Of a stretch of DNA of 64,000 nucleotides, positions 45,087-53,664 are shown in pieces. The notes under the pieces were generated by a model. That model had not been told where the DNA came from, ran no database searches, and saw only the letters and a list, made by a program, of their open reading frames with translations. Numbering within the stretch: position 1 is the stretch's first letter; each line of letters begins with the position of its first letter. The DNA is from Clostridium aceticum (GTDB taxonomy: Bacteria > Bacillota > Clostridia > Peptostreptococcales > Natronincolaceae), in contig NZ_CP009687.1 in NCBI RefSeq assembly GCF_001042715.1, forward strand, positions 4,137,319 to 4,201,318, written 5' to 3'. A program made the position numbers and the translations under genes.

Positions 45087-45114
45087 CCCACCTTTATACT
45101 TTCACATAGGTGGG
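45087..45114 (-). terminator. Terminator between ybaB and recR
   Basis: CCCACCT and AGGTGGG form a 7-bp stem, extended by GATA/.ATC, nine bases after the ybaB stop. It is followed on the minus strand by an AT-rich stretch. Confidence 0.55.
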
Positions 45115-45122
45115 ATCTTTGA

Positions 45123-45467
45123 TTAAAATAATCCTGGTAAATTCATATTTCCTGTTACTTTGGACATTTCTTTACTCACCATTTCTTCAGCAGAACGTAT
45201 CGCTTCATTAACAGCAGCAATGATTAGATCTTGTAACATTTCTACATCATCAGGATCTACTACTTCTGGCTTAATATCTATACTAACAATTTCTTTTTTT
45301 CCTGTTACCTTGACAACAACAGCTCCGCCTCCAGCACTGGCTTCAACTTCTTTTTTTTCTACCTCAGCTTGCATTTCCTGCATTTGTTTTTGCATTTTTT
45401 GTGCCTGTTTGATCATATTATTCATATTAGGCATTCCACCCATACCTTGGAAACCTTTTTTACCCAT
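45123..45467 (-). CDS. YbaB/EbfC nucleoid-associated protein
   Basis: A 114-residue DNA-binding protein. It has a glycine/methionine-rich start ([21 protein letters not shown]), a long helix ([18 protein letters not shown]) and a beta core ([21 protein letters not shown]), then [17 protein letters not shown]. The family binds DNA non-specifically and lies with dnaX and recR in most Firmicutes. The start ATG follows AAGGAGG. Confidence 0.95.
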   Translation of the reverse strand: MGKKGFQGMGGMPNMNNMIKQAQKMQKQMQEMQAEVEKKEVEASAGGGAVVVKVTGKKEIVSIDIKPEVVDPDDVEMLQDLIIAAVNEAIRSAEEMVSKEMSKVTGNMNLPGLF

Positions 45468-45526
45468 AATATTTCCTCCTTGATTTTTATTTTTTCCTTA
45501 TTATATCATAGATTTTTTATTAATTA

Positions 45527-47158
45527 TTATTCATCATAAATCTCTAGCAGACCTTCTGGTACTGACTTTTTAAGTTTTTCAATAAAGTTTTCTTCCTCTT
45601 TTTCTCTCCCTTGAAAAACTTCTTCCTCCATTACCATCGAAAGCTTTAGCTTTTGTCCCGTAACTTTTTCAACAGCTTCTGCAATATACTGTTTATTCTT
45701 ATCTCTATCAAGGGTATCCCTATGGAAACCATAGCCCTCCTTGAAGCTAATAATTAAAGTGTTTTTTCTTATATCAACAAGTTCCCCTTCCTTTAACATA
45801 GCTTCTATTTGAGCTTTTTTATCTTTTTTTATAAAATCCTTGATTTCATTCCATTTGCTTTTTACTTCTTCATAATTAGCGGCCTTAGCAGGCAATGTCT
45901 CTTCAAGTTCTACCAAATCTTCTTGAGGGGACTCTTTTTTATGAAGTATTTTAACCTCTTCAGTCTCTTCTATAGGTTTAGTTTCTTGTATTCCTTCTTT
46001 TGCTATTCCTGTTTTTAGTATATTTTCTAATCGATTTACTTTTTCCTGTAACTCTATTAGCAAATCTTTTTCTCTATTTTCACATAGTGAAATTACCGCT
46101 ACCTCCAACAAAACTCTAGGTTGATGCGCATACTTTGCTTTAACTTCTACCTCTGATAAGATGTGTATCGCCTTGATCATATCTTCCATAGAAAAAAAAT
46201 TACTTTGGTCTTTAAGTTTTTCTAAAACCTCACTTGATAAACTCAGCAAAGCATCCAACTGAACCTCTATCTTAACCATCATTAAATTCCTATAATGATT
46301 GATTAAATCCTTTATCAGCTGAAGAACATCTTTCCCTTCACCTATAATATCTTGAATAATCCCTATTGCTTCCGTCAAGTTTTTATTGGCTATACACTGT
46401 ATAAGGTTAAATAACACCTCATAGTTAACAATACCTAAAGTATCTACAACATTTCTATAAGTAATTATACTTCCATTAAAAGAAATGCATTGTTCTAAGA
46501 TACTAAGAGCATCTCTCAAAGCACCTCCAGCATTATTTGCTATCGTTCTTAGTGCCTCTTCTTCTATTTCTACCTCTATCCTTTTACCTATTTCTTTTAA
46601 CCTCTTCATTATATCTTCTGTGGTAACTGCCTTAAATTCAAATCTTTGACATCGAGATAAAATAGTAGGAGGGAGTTTTTGAGGGTCTGTAGTAGCCAGT
46701 ATAAAAATAATATGATTTGGTGGCTCCTCTAAAGTCTTTAACAAGGCATTAAATGCCCCTGAACTTAACATATGTACCTCATCAATAATATATACTTTGT
46801 ACCGCCCTTTAGAAGGAGGATACTTTACATTTTCTCTTAACTCCCTTATATGATCTACACCATTATTAGAAGCAGCATCTATTTCAATAACGTCCATAAT
46901 ATTTTCAGTTAATATTCCTCTACAAACCTCACATTCGTTACAAGGGTTGAAGTTTTCAGGTTCTAAACAATTTACTGCCCTAGCAAAAATTTTAGCCGTG
47001 GAGGTTTTCCCCGTTCCCCTAGTACCAGAAAATAAATAGGCGTGAGAAATATTGGAGGATTTTATTTGATTTTTTAATGTTATCGTTATAGCATCCTGCC
47101 CGATGACATCTTCAAAAACCTGAGGTCTAAACCTTCTATATAATGCCTTATATGCCAT
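45527..47158 (-). CDS. dnaX: DNA polymerase III subunit gamma/tau
   Basis: A 543-residue clamp-loader ATPase subunit. The AAA+ core has Walker A GTRGTGKTSTAK, a four-cysteine zinc site (CLEPENFNPCNECEVC), Walker B VYIIDEVHML and SRC motif LSRCQRFEF. The C-terminal third is lysine/glutamate-rich and holds the tau-type region. It contains an A7G stretch in IKKDKK that could permit slippage, but nothing else supports a programmed frameshift. It is followed by ybaB after a 60-base gap. Confidence 0.97.
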   Translation of the reverse strand: MAYKALYRRFRPQVFEDVIGQDAITITLKNQIKSSNISHAYLFSGTRGTGKTSTAKIFARAVNCLEPENFNPCNECEVCRGILTENIMDVIEIDAASNNGVDHIRELRENVKYPPSKGRYKVYIIDEVHMLSSGAFNALLKTLEEPPNHIIFILATTDPQKLPPTILSRCQRFEFKAVTTEDIMKRLKEIGKRIEVEIEEEALRTIANNAGGALRDALSILEQCISFNGSIITYRNVVDTLGIVNYEVLFNLIQCIANKNLTEAIGIIQDIIGEGKDVLQLIKDLINHYRNLMMVKIEVQLDALLSLSSEVLEKLKDQSNFFSMEDMIKAIHILSEVEVKAKYAHQPRVLLEVAVISLCENREKDLLIELQEKVNRLENILKTGIAKEGIQETKPIEETEEVKILHKKESPQEDLVELEETLPAKAANYEEVKSKWNEIKDFIKKDKKAQIEAMLKEGELVDIRKNTLIISFKEGYGFHRDTLDRDKNKQYIAEAVEKVTGQKLKLSMVMEEEVFQGREKEEENFIEKLKKSVPEGLLEIYDE

Positions 47159-47257
47159 GAAATCACCTTCATTTATTTACTCAATAAGTATAAAAGACTC
47201 TAGCCTTATACCATTGTGCTTTTCTAAAGCATTTATTATTATAACATACTTCTAAGC

Positions 47258-47947
47258 CTACATCCATTTTAATATAAATCCAGTAAAAAAGTTAGTGATT
47301 ATAGGAAACAATACTGACTCCTTGATTCCTAGTGCAATAACTCCTTCTAGATTGATCATAGCCATCACAGTCATAGCCAATACAACAACGCCTACCCATA
47401 CACCACCTCTTATAATACCTAAAATTCCTCCCCCTAGCCTATTCATTGTTTCCAATATAGGTATTTCAAAGACTCCGTTTATTAGATAGCCTATCACCAA
47501 AATAAGTGTTCTAACTAAAATAAATAAGATAATCATACTAATAATATTGATAAAAAGGTTTACCACCAAACTCTGAAAATGCAATTTTGCTATTTCCATC
47601 GTTTGGTTGGTATAGGTTTCTATAGAAAATTCCTTTAAAAGATAATTCTGTATAAAATCAGGAAATCCTATTTCTTCAACTATTTTTTTCTCTGAAAATT
47701 CACTAACTGTACCTACTCCTTTAGGTAAATAAAAGCTTAATTGACCCTCCACAAATTGTTGTATTCTACCACCAAAACTGGGACTGTTTTTTATCCATGC
47801 TGCTAATTGTACGTAATAAGTTTTTGCAACCAGTACTGCTACAATATAACTGCCTAAACTAAATAGCGTCAATATAAGACCTTTTTTATATCCTAACATC
47901 GTATTTATTAGAAGTGTTGCCACTATTAATAAATCAACCCACTTCAT
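47258..47947 (-). CDS. CvpA family membrane protein
   Basis: A 229-residue membrane protein with four hydrophobic helices at about 1-40, 115-155 and 170-225. It begins MKWVDLLIVATLLINTMLGYKKGLIL, typical of CvpA (colicin V production) family proteins. The middle portion is a soluble extracytoplasmic insertion. The family is linked to envelope homeostasis. It is 17 bases from the beta-propeller gene upstream, so they form one unit. Confidence 0.87.
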   Translation of the reverse strand: MKWVDLLIVATLLINTMLGYKKGLILTLFSLGSYIVAVLVAKTYYVQLAAWIKNSPSFGGRIQQFVEGQLSFYLPKGVGTVSEFSEKKIVEEIGFPDFIQNYLLKEFSIETYTNQTMEIAKLHFQSLVVNLFINIISMIILFILVRTLILVIGYLINGVFEIPILETMNRLGGGILGIIRGGVWVGVVVLAMTVMAMINLEGVIALGIKESVLFPIITNFFTGFILKWM

Positions 47948-47963
47948 TTCAATCCATCCCTTC

Positions 47964-49076
47964 TTATGCTTCCAATATTCTCAAGAAGGATAGCTTTCCC
48001 CTGGTTGCCACCACTACATGCCCCTTTGGAAAAATAAATACTTCTTCTATATCACTAGAATATTTATACTCCACAAGTATATTTGCTTTTTTATCTACCA
48101 AGTAAATTGTTCTAAGAGAGTATAGCAGTATTTCTTCACCGTAGCTGTCTATACCTAATAAATCTTCATCTACTTTAGTTTTTCCTGCAACCTTTCCATT
48201 GTATTGTACAATCCTGATTCCTTCTCCTTCTCTTCTATAAATTAATCTATTTCTACTTTCCTCTCCACTGTAAACTATCATGTGCTGCAATGGGGACTCT
48301 TTAAATACTTTTATCTTTTCTAAAAAGATATCCCATATAACTTTGTTATCTCTATTTATACCAATAATCTCTTTTTCTTTTATAACAACTAAATTTCCCT
48401 TTGCATCATAGGAAAAATTTAATATAAATTCCTCTTCTAAATGGTTAGAAGCTATGAGCTGACCCTTTAAATCATAGGTTAAAAGATGACTCTCTAGACT
48501 GTTTTTTGTAGTAACTGTATTGATTGCTATGAGGTCGTGGGGTTTTGATATAGCTATATTCATAACTTGTCCTTCCCCTAGCAAGATACTGCTGTGCTTT
48601 CTTCCTTCATTATCTAAAACCACTAATTCTGTCATATTGTTTTTTGTCGGGTACTGAAGAAGAAGATAGTTATCTTCTTCTATTGCAAGTTTGCTTAGAG
48701 AACCCTCCATTGTATATCTATAGACGATGTTGCCTCCTTTATCTATCCTAATCAGCTGGTTTTTACTATTATCTACTACATATATATCTTTTGCATTAGT
48801 TTTTAGCATAGGATTAACAACACCTAGGTTAAGGTGCCACTTTTGTGCTCCAGTTGTATCATAAAAATACAGTATTCCCTCCCAGTATTGAACAATTCCG
48901 TCTTCTAACTTCCCATAAATAATATCACTGCTATGATTTGTTTCTATCTCTCCCATTAAATATACAATTTTTTCAGAAGAGGTCATTACAAATCTTATCT
49001 TACTTATTATCTGAGGACTAACAATCACCAAGACCATTATGATCAGTAAAGTAAACTTTTTTCTTTTGTTTATCAT
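47964..49076 (-). CDS. Membrane-anchored beta-propeller-like protein
   Basis: A 370-residue protein with an N-terminal signal-anchor (INKRKKFTLLIIMVLVIVSPQI) and an extracytoplasmic region of repeated four-stranded units resembling PQQ/WD-like blades (GILYFYDTTGAQKWHLNLG, KDIYVVDNSKNQLIRIDKGG, GQLIASNHLEEEF). No enzyme motif is visible, so it likely acts as a scaffold or sensor. I use the ATG at 49076 after GGAGGTGGCC. A reading extending to 49190 would pass through a parS-like site and an inverted repeat, and is rejected. It is coupled to the CvpA gene. Confidence 0.78.
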   Translation of the reverse strand: MINKRKKFTLLIIMVLVIVSPQIISKIRFVMTSSEKIVYLMGEIETNHSSDIIYGKLEDGIVQYWEGILYFYDTTGAQKWHLNLGVVNPMLKTNAKDIYVVDNSKNQLIRIDKGGNIVYRYTMEGSLSKLAIEEDNYLLLQYPTKNNMTELVVLDNEGRKHSSILLGEGQVMNIAISKPHDLIAINTVTTKNSLESHLLTYDLKGQLIASNHLEEEFILNFSYDAKGNLVVIKEKEIIGINRDNKVIWDIFLEKIKVFKESPLQHMIVYSGEESRNRLIYRREGEGIRIVQYNGKVAGKTKVDEDLLGIDSYGEEILLYSLRTIYLVDKKANILVEYKYSSDIEEVFIFPKGHVVVATRGKLSFLRILEA

Positions 49077-49088
49077 AGGCCACCTCCC

Positions 49089-49104
49089 TGTTTCACACGA
49101 AACA
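49089..49104. promoter_or_regulatory. parS-like site
   Basis: TGTTTCACACGAAACA differs from the consensus parS TGTTTCACGTGAAACA at two central positions; both 6-base arms (TGTTTC/GAAACA) are perfect. It overlaps the upstream edge of the beta-propeller gene's ribosome site. It lies 5.5 kb from parB. Confidence 0.55.
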
Positions 49105-49141
49105 AATAGACTTAAGTTGTATACATCCGCTACGCCACGGG

Positions 49142-49188
49142 GACGGTTCCTCTGGCACATAAAAAACATGCGTGCCAGAGGAACCGTC
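49142..49188. repeat. REP-like 17-bp perfect inverted repeat
   Basis: GACGGTTCCTCTGGCAC (49142-49158) and its exact complement (49172-49188) flank a 13-base spacer. The GGACGGTTCC type of sequence recurs, from memory, in many clostridial genomes as a repeat related to REP or transposon ends. The remaining gap to the next gene (49189-49433) is AT-rich and shows a partial match to the MITE core, but no gene. Confidence 0.6.
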
Positions 49189-49433
49189 AAACTGCGTAAA
49201 AACTAACTTTGTTCAGGTTTTTTATCATTGTTATGAAAATACTATTTTATCGTCCTGAGGGAGGTAATGACCGAAGAATCTTGCGTTTTAGACCTTCAAG
49301 ACCCATTCTGCCCTCCCCACGACTCCGCTATCTCATATTGAGTTATAAAAGTTTTATTGCAACTTATATATCTATGTATTGTATTCCTCAAATAATTAAA
49401 AACTCCTCTATCTATTTCCAAGGAAATAGATAA

Positions 49434-50525
49434 TTATCTGCTTTTCTTTAACAAGATTGTGCTAATAAAGAAAAATCCTATATATCCAAAGAGAGGGTAA
49501 AAAAACATTACTAAGTTTTTAAAACCTAAGGTTGCCAAAGGTATCGTGATTGTACAGACAAGGATAATAATCCACTCCTTCTTAATTCCTGTTATGAAGG
49601 AGAAACTTAATATACTTCCATATCCATTGGCAATAGATGTGGTAAACATCGCTAAAATTAAAGTAATACTATAAACTTGCTTAGGGATTTTTCCTAAAGA
49701 GCGAGCTACAGCTACCATAGGTACTTCTAGCCCTATAATGTCAGTATATAAAGTTAACAAGCTAGCTAAAATTAATAGTGCCATGAACCCTAAACCTATA
49801 CTTCCTAATAAAATTCCTTGTTTAGCAGCTTTTTCATCATAAATAAAAGGTAGCAAGGAAGTCATTATAACGATAAGGGTTATATTATTATAAGAAGCGT
49901 ATACTACCGCTGACCACAACCACCTTTGGTTTACTAAGAAAGCTTCCTTCATATTTATTTTCATATTCATTGCTGCTACTTCCCTTAAGTCTAAAAAGGT
50001 TTTTGTATGTAATCCACTAAATAACAATCTATTGTCTTTTATGATAAGGAAAGTTACAAAGAAAATAACAACGATCATGAAAGGAACAATAACACTGTTT
50101 GCTTTTGTAACTCCTTTAATACCAAAAGTAAAAATAATAAAATTTAAAAAAGTCATGGCCAGTATTCCATAGATAGCAGGTATTTGAAAGTGTTCTTCAG
50201 CAACAGCACCACTACCTGCCAACATAACAACATACATAGCTAATAAGAAAAAAGCCATTAATACATTGATGTATGACGAAATTTTTTTATGATAATAATA
50301 AGCTATAAATTCTTCGAAGTTATGAATTTTTTTGTGATAGACATTTTTTAATACCTTAAAAGTAATAAAACCCAATAAAAACGTTGCGCAGATTACACCT
50401 AATATTCCATATTTACCATATATGCCAAAAAACTGCAATATCTCCTGGCCTGAAGCAAAACCTGCACCAATAATAGTTCCTATATATGTATTTGCTAAAA
50501 TAAAAGTAGATCTTCTTCTTTGCAC
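49434..50525 (-). CDS. YkvI family membrane transporter
   Basis: A 363-residue polytopic membrane protein with about ten helices. It begins RRRSTFILANTYIGTIIGAGFASGQEILQFF, the YkvI family pattern related to the APC/LeuT fold. From the fold it should be a secondary transporter, but no substrate is known. The start is a GTG after AGGGGGG. It is divergent from yyaC, with 141 bases between holding a tandem repeat and a sporulation-type promoter. Confidence 0.87.
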   Translation of the reverse strand: MQRRRSTFILANTYIGTIIGAGFASGQEILQFFGIYGKYGILGVICATFLLGFITFKVLKNVYHKKIHNFEEFIAYYYHKKISSYINVLMAFFLLAMYVVMLAGSGAVAEEHFQIPAIYGILAMTFLNFIIFTFGIKGVTKANSVIVPFMIVVIFFVTFLIIKDNRLLFSGLHTKTFLDLREVAAMNMKINMKEAFLVNQRWLWSAVVYASYNNITLIVIMTSLLPFIYDEKAAKQGILLGSIGLGFMALLILASLLTLYTDIIGLEVPMVAVARSLGKIPKQVYSITLILAMFTTSIANGYGSILSFSFITGIKKEWIIILVCTITIPLATLGFKNLVMFFYPLFGYIGFFFISTILLKKSR

Positions 50526-50574
50526 ACAAATCCCCCCTTAGAAATAGTATATTTCTCTTTACTAAGAAGATATT

Positions 50575-50614
50575 CTCAATCATTTTGTATTGAACTCAAT
50601 CAATTTGTATTGAA
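50575..50614. repeat. Tandem 20-bp repeat between ykvI-like gene and yyaC
   Basis: CTCAATCATTTTGTATTGAA is repeated directly with one change (CTCAATCAATTTGTATTGAA). The two copies abut and lie in the divergent promoter region, so they may bind a regulator. The second copy contributes GTATT, the -35 of the proposed sporulation promoter. Confidence 0.6.
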
Positions 50615-50636
50615 TATTATTTTTTAGGGAAAGCTT
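50607..50636 (+). promoter_or_regulatory. Sigma-F/G-like promoter for yyaC
   Basis: GTATT (50607-50611), a 15-base spacer and GGGAAAGCTT (50627-50636) fit the forespore consensus (GYATA, 15 bases, GGNNANANTW) with one mismatch in each half. It lies 30 bases before the start codon. Confidence 0.5.
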
Positions 50637-50666
50637 TATTAAAATAACATTATAGGAGGAGATGAG

Positions 50667-51254
50667 GTGTCTTTATTTTATCGTGAGCCATCTAATTCCA
50701 TCAATATAAACAATACTATGGCCTCTATAGACTTCAGTAGTAGTTTCACAAATTATATAGAAAAACATTATTGTTCCACTTATGGTGAACTTGTTTTTTT
50801 ATGTATTGGAACAGATCGTTCTACAGGAGATGCTTTAGGTCCTCTAGTAGGACATAAGCTGGCAAAACCTTTAGAGAAACATAGCAATATTCACGTTTAT
50901 GGAACACTAGAGGACCCGGTTCATGCAAAAAACTTACAATCACAAATTGATTTTATCTATACCAATTTTACAAATCCCTTTGTTATAGCTATCGATGCTT
51001 GTTTAGGTAAAATAGATCGAGTAGGCTACATTACTATCGGGGCAGGCCCCTTAAATCCTGGAGCAGGTGTAAATAAGCAACTACCCTCTGTAGGAGATCT
51101 ACACATCATGGGAATTGTAAACTTAGGTGGTTATATGGAGTATATGATTTTACAAAATACTAGACTTCAATTAGTAATGAAAATGGCAGATACTATTGCC
51201 GACGGTATTAGATTTTCTCTTTGGAAACTTAACAAAGAAAAGTTACTATCCTAA
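50667..51254 (+). CDS. yyaC: Spore protease YyaC
   Basis: A 195-residue member of the YyaC (DUF1256) family, distantly related to the germination protease GPR. Conserved text: VFLCIGTDRSTGDALGPLVG, YGTLEDPVHAKNLQ, FVIAIDACLGKIDRVGYI and GAGVNKQLPSVGDLHIMGI. It is expressed in the forespore in Bacillus. A sigma-F-like promoter precedes it here. The start is a GTG after AGGAGG. The adjacent parAB block matches the Bacillus order (yyaC near soj-spo0J). Confidence 0.94.
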   Translation: MSLFYREPSNSININNTMASIDFSSSFTNYIEKHYCSTYGELVFLCIGTDRSTGDALGPLVGHKLAKPLEKHSNIHVYGTLEDPVHAKNLQSQIDFIYTNFTNPFVIAIDACLGKIDRVGYITIGAGPLNPGAGVNKQLPSVGDLHIMGIVNLGGYMEYMILQNTRLQLVMKMADTIADGIRFSLWKLNKEKLLS

Positions 51255-51283
51255 TTAAAATCAATCTTTAACCATCAACTCTA

Positions 51284-51354
51284 ACAAAGCCACTGATAAA
51301 GTCTAGATCGTCTCATTTAAAGTGACACAATCTAGACTTTATCAGTGGCTTTGT
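51284..51354. terminator. 25-bp perfect hairpin between yyaC and the YkuS-like gene
   Basis: A perfect 25-bp inverted repeat (51284-51308 and 51330-51354) with a 21-base loop lies between convergent genes. It is longer than a usual terminator, but the flanking TTTTTTGTTTTT would allow bidirectional termination. An inserted palindromic element is the alternative. Confidence 0.65.
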
Positions 51355-51370
51355 CTTATGTTTTTTGTTT

Positions 51371-51631
51371 TTAACCAAATAAACTTCCATATCTTCTTGT
51401 CTCTATAATATATTGTATTTCCTCTACTGACTTATTTTTCGCATTGATGAGTATAGCACCATAAGTATTGGTTTCGCCAGTATCATTTAGATTTCTAAAT
51501 CCTCCGTAATCGTTAGTATAGACAATAGCATCAATATGTCCCTGGTCCTGAAAACTAACCACTTCATACCCTTTTTCTTCTAGATGAGTTTTCAACTGTT
51601 GCAAATCATCTTGTATAGCAATTCTTTTCAA
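51371..51631 (-). CDS. UPF0180 (YkuS) family protein
   Basis: An 86-residue protein with the UPF0180 pattern: KRIAIQDDLQQLKTHLEEKG, EVVSFQDQGHIDAIVYTN and GAILINAKNKSVEEIQYIIETR. The fold is likely a small alpha/beta domain; the function is unknown. The TTG at 51631 is preferred because AAGGAGGTG lies seven bases upstream. A longer reading of 16 residues has no ribosome site. It converges with yyaC. Confidence 0.87.
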   Translation of the reverse strand: MKRIAIQDDLQQLKTHLEEKGYEVVSFQDQGHIDAIVYTNDYGGFRNLNDTGETNTYGAILINAKNKSVEEIQYIIETRRYGSLFG

Positions 51632-51751
51632 AAGCAAACACCTCCTTGGAGTATTATTCCAAAAAGGTGCTTTTTTCATTCCAAAAATTAAGTTTACTCC
51701 CTCGGCTTGTGCAATTTATAACGTCAGTGAGTTTGGGAATTTTAGGACAAG

Positions 51752-52300
51752 TTACTCACTTTCTTTGCTACTTCTACTACCTTTGATACTTATTTTATCA
51801 AGATCATTAGATTTTGCTCTCTCTAAAGCCTGTAACTCTTCAACGGAAAGATGATAATTAGACTTTCCATCTTTTATTGGTTTTGCATAAGAGACAGTTT
51901 CTACTCTACTGTGTATTCCAGTGACAATAATTCCATTATTATTACCGTCCAGCAAAGCAATAGAATAGCTTAAATCACTTCCTACGTCATCAAAAGCATT
52001 ATATCGAACAATTCCTACTTTCTGCATAGAAAAACTCATGCGATTTTCCAGCACATCTAACTTAGAGTTTAACTGTTTAAACTCTTCTTGTATTCCCTCT
52101 ACTCTCTCTATATGGTCTACTAATATACCCTCTATGTTTTTACCACTAGAACCCTTGACTAAGCGCTTATACTTTTCTCTTAAATTATCAGTAATATTAT
52201 AGTTAATTACCAGTAAAATAACCAACACCAAATTCATTACTAAGCTAGTAAATATAAAGGTTAAAGAATTGGCATCTATTATTGACAAAATTTGTTGCAT
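51752..52300 (-). CDS. DUF4446 family membrane-anchored protein
   Basis: A 182-residue protein with an N-terminal membrane helix (about 13-35), a coiled region (LREKYKRLVKG, then VDHIERVEGIQEEFKQLNSKL) and a conserved domain (FDDVGSDLSYSIALLDGNNNGIIVTGIHSR). This matches DUF4446, a family typical of Clostridia and often found beside parAB, as here. The function is unknown. The ATG follows GAGGGGAGAG. Confidence 0.85.
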   Translation of the reverse strand: MQQILSIIDANSLTFIFTSLVMNLVLVILLVINYNITDNLREKYKRLVKGSSGKNIEGILVDHIERVEGIQEEFKQLNSKLDVLENRMSFSMQKVGIVRYNAFDDVGSDLSYSIALLDGNNNGIIVTGIHSRVETVSYAKPIKDGKSNYHLSVEELQALERAKSNDLDKISIKGSRSSKESE

Positions 52301-52387
52301 AAAGACTCTCCCCTCAACGACATTAAATAATTGTATAACTCAAGTTATTAAATAGAATGACTGTTGCTATAATTTTGAAGAGACTAA

Positions 52388-53530
52388 CTATATCTGTTCA
52401 CATATATTTTTTATCGCTTCAAGAGCCTGGTTTATATCTTCTTTTGTATTAAAATAACCAAAACTAAATCTTACAGTCCCTTGATCTAAGGTGCCTATTG
52501 TTCTATGAGCCATCGGAGCACAATGAAGGCCTGGTCTTACCCCTATGTCAAATACCTTATCTAAAATATAACCTATTTCTGAGGAATCCTCATCTTCTAT
52601 ATTGATAGATACAACTGATGCTTGTTTTTTTGCATTTTGTTGTCCATAAATCTTTACTTTTTTCATCTCTTTTAGACCTTCTATAAAATAGCTGGTAAGT
52701 TCTTCTTCGTGTTTACGAATTTTATCCAAGCCTTCTTCTAATATAAATTCAATTCCCGCTGTTAGCCCTGCTATACCTGGAGTGTTTGGGGTACCGCTTT
52801 CATATCGATCCGGCATCATTAGAGGCTGAACTAGTTCTTGAGACTTACTTCCTGTGCCACCCTCTTTAAAATGTCTTACGTCTATACCTTCCCTAATATA
52901 TAGTACTCCTGTTCCTTGGGGACCCATTAAACCTTTGTGTCCTGCCATTGCTAATAGATCAATGTTGTTACTACTTACATTGATATCATATATCCCTGCT
53001 GTCTGAGCTGCATCTACTAAAAATAAAATGCCATGCTCTTTAGCTATTTTACCTATCTCTTCGATAGGCATAATTGTTCCTGTTACATTAGAGGCGTGGG
53101 TTGTAACAATAAGCTTTGTATTGCTTTTTATAGCCTGCTCTATAAGTTTTGGATCTAATTCTCCTCTTTCATCACATTGTATAATGGTATTTTCTACACC
53201 ATTATTTTCTACTCTTTTAATGGGCCTCAACACAGAGTTATGTTCCATACTGGTGGTAATTACATGATCTCCTTGATCTAATATCCCCTTAATAGCTAAA
53301 TTAAGAGCTTCTGTAGCATTGGAGGTAAATACAACTTGCATTGGATCATCTATATTGAATAACTTGCAAATCATTTCTCTTCCTTTAAATATGGTTCTTC
53401 CCGCTTCTAATGCCATCTTATGTCCTGATCGTCCTGGATTTGCACCAAAGTTTTTCATATTGTGTATAACAGCTTCATATACCGCTTCCGGTTTTGGAAA
53501 GGAAGTAGCAGCATTATCCAAATAAATCAC
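52388..53530 (-). CDS. Cysteine desulfurase (class V aminotransferase)
   Basis: A 380-residue PLP enzyme that removes sulfur from cysteine for iron-sulfur cluster or tRNA modification use. It begins IYLDNAATSFPKPEAVYEAV, has TSNATEALNLAIKG and LVDAAQTAGIYDI, the PLP lysine in AMAGHKGLMGPQGTG and the catalytic cysteine loop GVRPGLHCAPMAHR. It belongs to the SufS-like subgroup with conserved cysteine in a short loop. The start is a GTG after AAGGAGAG. It lies downstream of parB in the same direction, separated by 134 bases. Confidence 0.93.
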   Translation of the reverse strand: MIYLDNAATSFPKPEAVYEAVIHNMKNFGANPGRSGHKMALEAGRTIFKGREMICKLFNIDDPMQVVFTSNATEALNLAIKGILDQGDHVITTSMEHNSVLRPIKRVENNGVENTIIQCDERGELDPKLIEQAIKSNTKLIVTTHASNVTGTIMPIEEIGKIAKEHGILFLVDAAQTAGIYDINVSSNNIDLLAMAGHKGLMGPQGTGVLYIREGIDVRHFKEGGTGSKSQELVQPLMMPDRYESGTPNTPGIAGLTAGIEFILEEGLDKIRKHEEELTSYFIEGLKEMKKVKIYGQQNAKKQASVVSINIEDEDSSEIGYILDKVFDIGVRPGLHCAPMAHRTIGTLDQGTVRFSFGYFNTKEDINQALEAIKNICEQI

Positions 53531-53648
53531 AACAAATCTCTCCTTTATGCTAGGTTATAAATCTAACTTTTATTATACCATACTCTTCTTCCTATATTAT
53601 GTTCTCTATTAATAAAAATTTTTATTTTTTATTGTTTTTTCTTGTCGA

Positions 53649-53664
53649 AGTTTCACATGAAACA
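53649..53664. promoter_or_regulatory. parS-like site at the end of parB
   Basis: AGTTTCACATGAAACA matches the parS consensus TGTTTCACGTGAAACA in 14 of 16 bases, including the whole GTTTCAC arm. It abuts the parB stop codon and is the best candidate in the window. Confidence 0.6.

Noticed and set aside
45800..45850. A7G slippage site in dnaX
   Set aside because: An A7G tract occurs in the lysine-rich region, but I see no defined downstream structure. Such tracts are common in AT-rich genes, so a programmed frameshift is not claimed.
47964..49190. Longer beta-propeller reading (408 residues)
   Set aside because: It would translate through the perfect inverted repeat and the parS-like site. 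A good ribosome site and signal anchor begin at 49076.
49236..49300. Possible sixth MITE copy
   Set aside because: Only the TCCTGAGGG and CGAAGAATCTTG part of the core matches; neither terminal inverted repeat nor flanking duplication is present.
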